This document shows positions 63,263-64,000 of a stretch of DNA of 64,000 nucleotides, piece by piece. The stretch is from positions 211,878 through 275,877 of the forward strand of contig CAZYZX010000004.1 of assembly GCA_964652025.1 (NCBI GenBank), written 5' to 3'. Below the pieces are notes generated by a model. That model had not been told where the DNA came from, did not search any database, and saw only the letters and a list, made by a program, of their open reading frames with translations. The position numbers and the translations under genes were made by a program. Origin of the DNA: JAEXOD01 sp964652025 (GTDB lineage Bacteria; Bacteroidota; Ignavibacteria; Ignavibacteriales; Melioribacteraceae). Each line of letters opens with the position of its first letter. Position 1 is the first letter of the stretch.

Positions 63263-63305
63263 TTTATTTTGTAATTTCCTATTAAGTTATTTAAGGACAA
63301 TTAAA

Positions 63306-63425
63306 ATGTTACTTTCATTTGTTTATATATTTATTATCGCTTTTTGTGTAACAACCATATACAAGTTGTTTATAAAAAAAATTCCAATAGTAAATAGATT
63401 TTTCTTGGATGACCACCGCAGTTAA
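63306..63425 (+). CDS. Possible small membrane protein (39 aa)
   Basis: An ATG at 63306 begins a 39-codon frame (MLLSFVYIFIIAFCVTTIYKL...) with one hydrophobic helix and a basic tail. A weak AAGGAC lies a few bases upstream. It lies inside a region of decayed phage genes, and its stop overlaps the stop of the minus-strand broken gene. It may be chance. Confidence 0.25.
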   Translation: MLLSFVYIFIIAFCVTTIYKLFIKKIPIVNRFFLDDHRS

Positions 63426-63743
63426 TTATTTCTCATTGTCTTTATCTCTTCAATTATCCTTAACATTTCATTCAACTTTTTGACCTGTGATAAATAATAA
63501 TAATTATAAACTGTTTCTCTTTTTGTCTTTAGTATTTAACCATTTAACCCAACTTCACCTTTAGATAGAGCATAAACTATTTGTTCGTTTTTATTAGCTT
63601 CTTTATAGGTGTTTTCCCAACTATGGTCTATAAAAACATTTAATTCAATTTTCCAATAAATTATAATGTATCAAAAATTAAAATTTAGTAAAAGACTTCT
63701 CGTAAAATGGCAACTTACGTGCAAGCTTAGATAAATTTTTCAT
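63422..63743 (-). pseudogene. Broken gene fragment, probably of phage origin
   Basis: Starting at ATG 63743, MKNLSKLARKLPFYEKSF is followed by a stop and a frame change. A longer conserved-looking stretch then reads WKIELNVFIDHSWENTYKE, NKNEQIVYALSKGEVGLNG, a stop codon, and LKTKRETVYNYYYLSQVKK to a final stop at 63422-63424. Codon use and composition are those of a real protein, about 100 residues long. I do not recognise it. Neighbouring tape-measure remains suggest the same prophage. Confidence 0.5.
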
Positions 63744-63809
63744 ACTTATTCCATAAATCGACATAAATTGATAAAGACATGCAATTTTAATTTAACTTTA
63801 AAAAACCCT

Positions 63810-63941
63810 TCCCTCGTCCCTCATCACTAATCACTATTTACTCATCACGCGTCACCATTCACTATTCACTATTCACTCGTCACTCGTCACGCGTCACTAG
63901 TCACCATTCACTATTCACGCGTTACGCGTCACTAGTCACGG
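63810..63941. repeat. Array of degenerate heptamers, TCACNNN
   Basis: Sixteen heptamers run in perfect 7-nt register from 63824 to 63935: fourteen read TCACNNN and two read TTACNNN. A partial unit TCACGG ends the array and two TCCCTCN units precede it. The three variable bases are limited to TAA, TAT, TCA, GCG, CAT, TCG and TAG, with the order GCG-CAT-TAT partly repeated. It lies between the phage remains and the 5S rRNA gene. It resembles short tandem repeats scattered between genes in cyanobacteria and some FCB bacteria. Confidence 0.85.
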
Positions 63942-63956
63942 TTTAAAAATAAAAAA

Positions 63957-64000
63957 GCCCGGCAGCTATCTACTTTTCCACACACCTGCGCATGTAGTAT
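63957..64000 (-). rRNA. rrf: 5S rRNA, 3' end (partial, continues beyond the window)
   Basis: Read on the minus strand, the last 44 bases end in GAAAAGTAGATAGCTGCCGGGC, the usual 3' end of 5S rRNA (E. coli: GAGAGTAGGGAACTGCCAGGC). Just behind is TTTTTTATTTTTAAA, which could be the transcript's terminal U-run. The gene is cut by the window edge, so 16S and 23S rRNA genes should lie beyond it. Confidence 0.85.

Noticed and set aside
63263..63425. A minus-strand stretch reading TAVVIQEKSIYYWNFFYKQL before the tape-measure start.
   Set aside because: No start codon and no family; kept only as part of the decayed phage region.
1..64000. CRISPR arrays, tRNA genes and insertion sequences.
   Set aside because: I found no regularly spaced identical repeats, no tRNA-like cloverleaf with a TpsiC box in the gaps, and no transposase; the only array is the heptamer repeat near the 5S gene.

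Overview
The window is a very AT-rich bacterial chromosome segment. It has dense operons, many start codons without a clear Shine-Dalgarno sequence, and several TTG/GTG starts. The gene content (AMP nucleosidase of the Bacteroidetes type, DUF5916 outer-membrane protein, FlgM/FliD/FliS flagellar genes, an NtrC-type regulator, EFR1-type ferredoxin) points to the FCB group. Because it is flagellated, I favour the Ignavibacteria/Kapabacteria side over typical non-flagellated Bacteroidota. This placement is inference.

Layout. 0.1-12.2 kb (minus strand): a motility block. It reads fliS, fliD, a putative flagellar chaperone, flgM, a cytoplasmic histidine kinase with an NtrC-type regulator, then a chemotaxis operon (HEAT-repeat protein, cheR, two CheY-like receivers, cheZ, cheA, cheB and a small unknown gene). 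12.5-16.4 kb (plus): PAP2 phosphatase, AMP nucleosidase, a small secreted protein, a membrane gene that looks frameshifted, a TauE/SafE permease and a MORN_2-repeat protein. 16.4-21.5 kb (minus): a ferrous-iron operon in which FeoB is split into G-protein and membrane genes and FeoA is fused to a membrane-anchored DtxR-like regulator, then an HRxxxTHS protein and an EamA transporter. 21.5-33.7 kb (minus): five large glycosyltransferase/TPR proteins.

33.8-40.5 kb (plus): a tightly coupled nine-gene cassette. It holds two FdtA-type ketoisomerases, a VOC protein, a left-handed beta-helix acyltransferase, a five-bladed propeller protein, an FkbH-like protein, a carrier protein, a GNAT/FemAB-like transferase and a DegT aminotransferase. 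I read it as synthesis of an acylated amino-deoxysugar, probably used by the neighbouring glycosyltransferases, perhaps on flagella or another surface structure. This is the best candidate for an undescribed system here.

40.5-62.4 kb is mixed: GT2, an AAA/DUF4143 ATPase, a GT75-like reversibly glycosylated polypeptide, an RNA methyltransferase, MlaE-MlaF-MlaD lipid transport, a porin with a PstS-like protein, UvrA, a CDF transporter, a degenerate SpoIIE-type phosphatase, dGTPase, DUF5916, two SGNH hydrolases and an EFR1 protein. The last 1.6 kb is degenerate. It holds remains of a phage tail tape-measure gene and a second broken gene, an array of TCACNNN heptamers, and the 3' end of a 5S rRNA gene on the minus strand, so an rRNA operon lies just outside the window.
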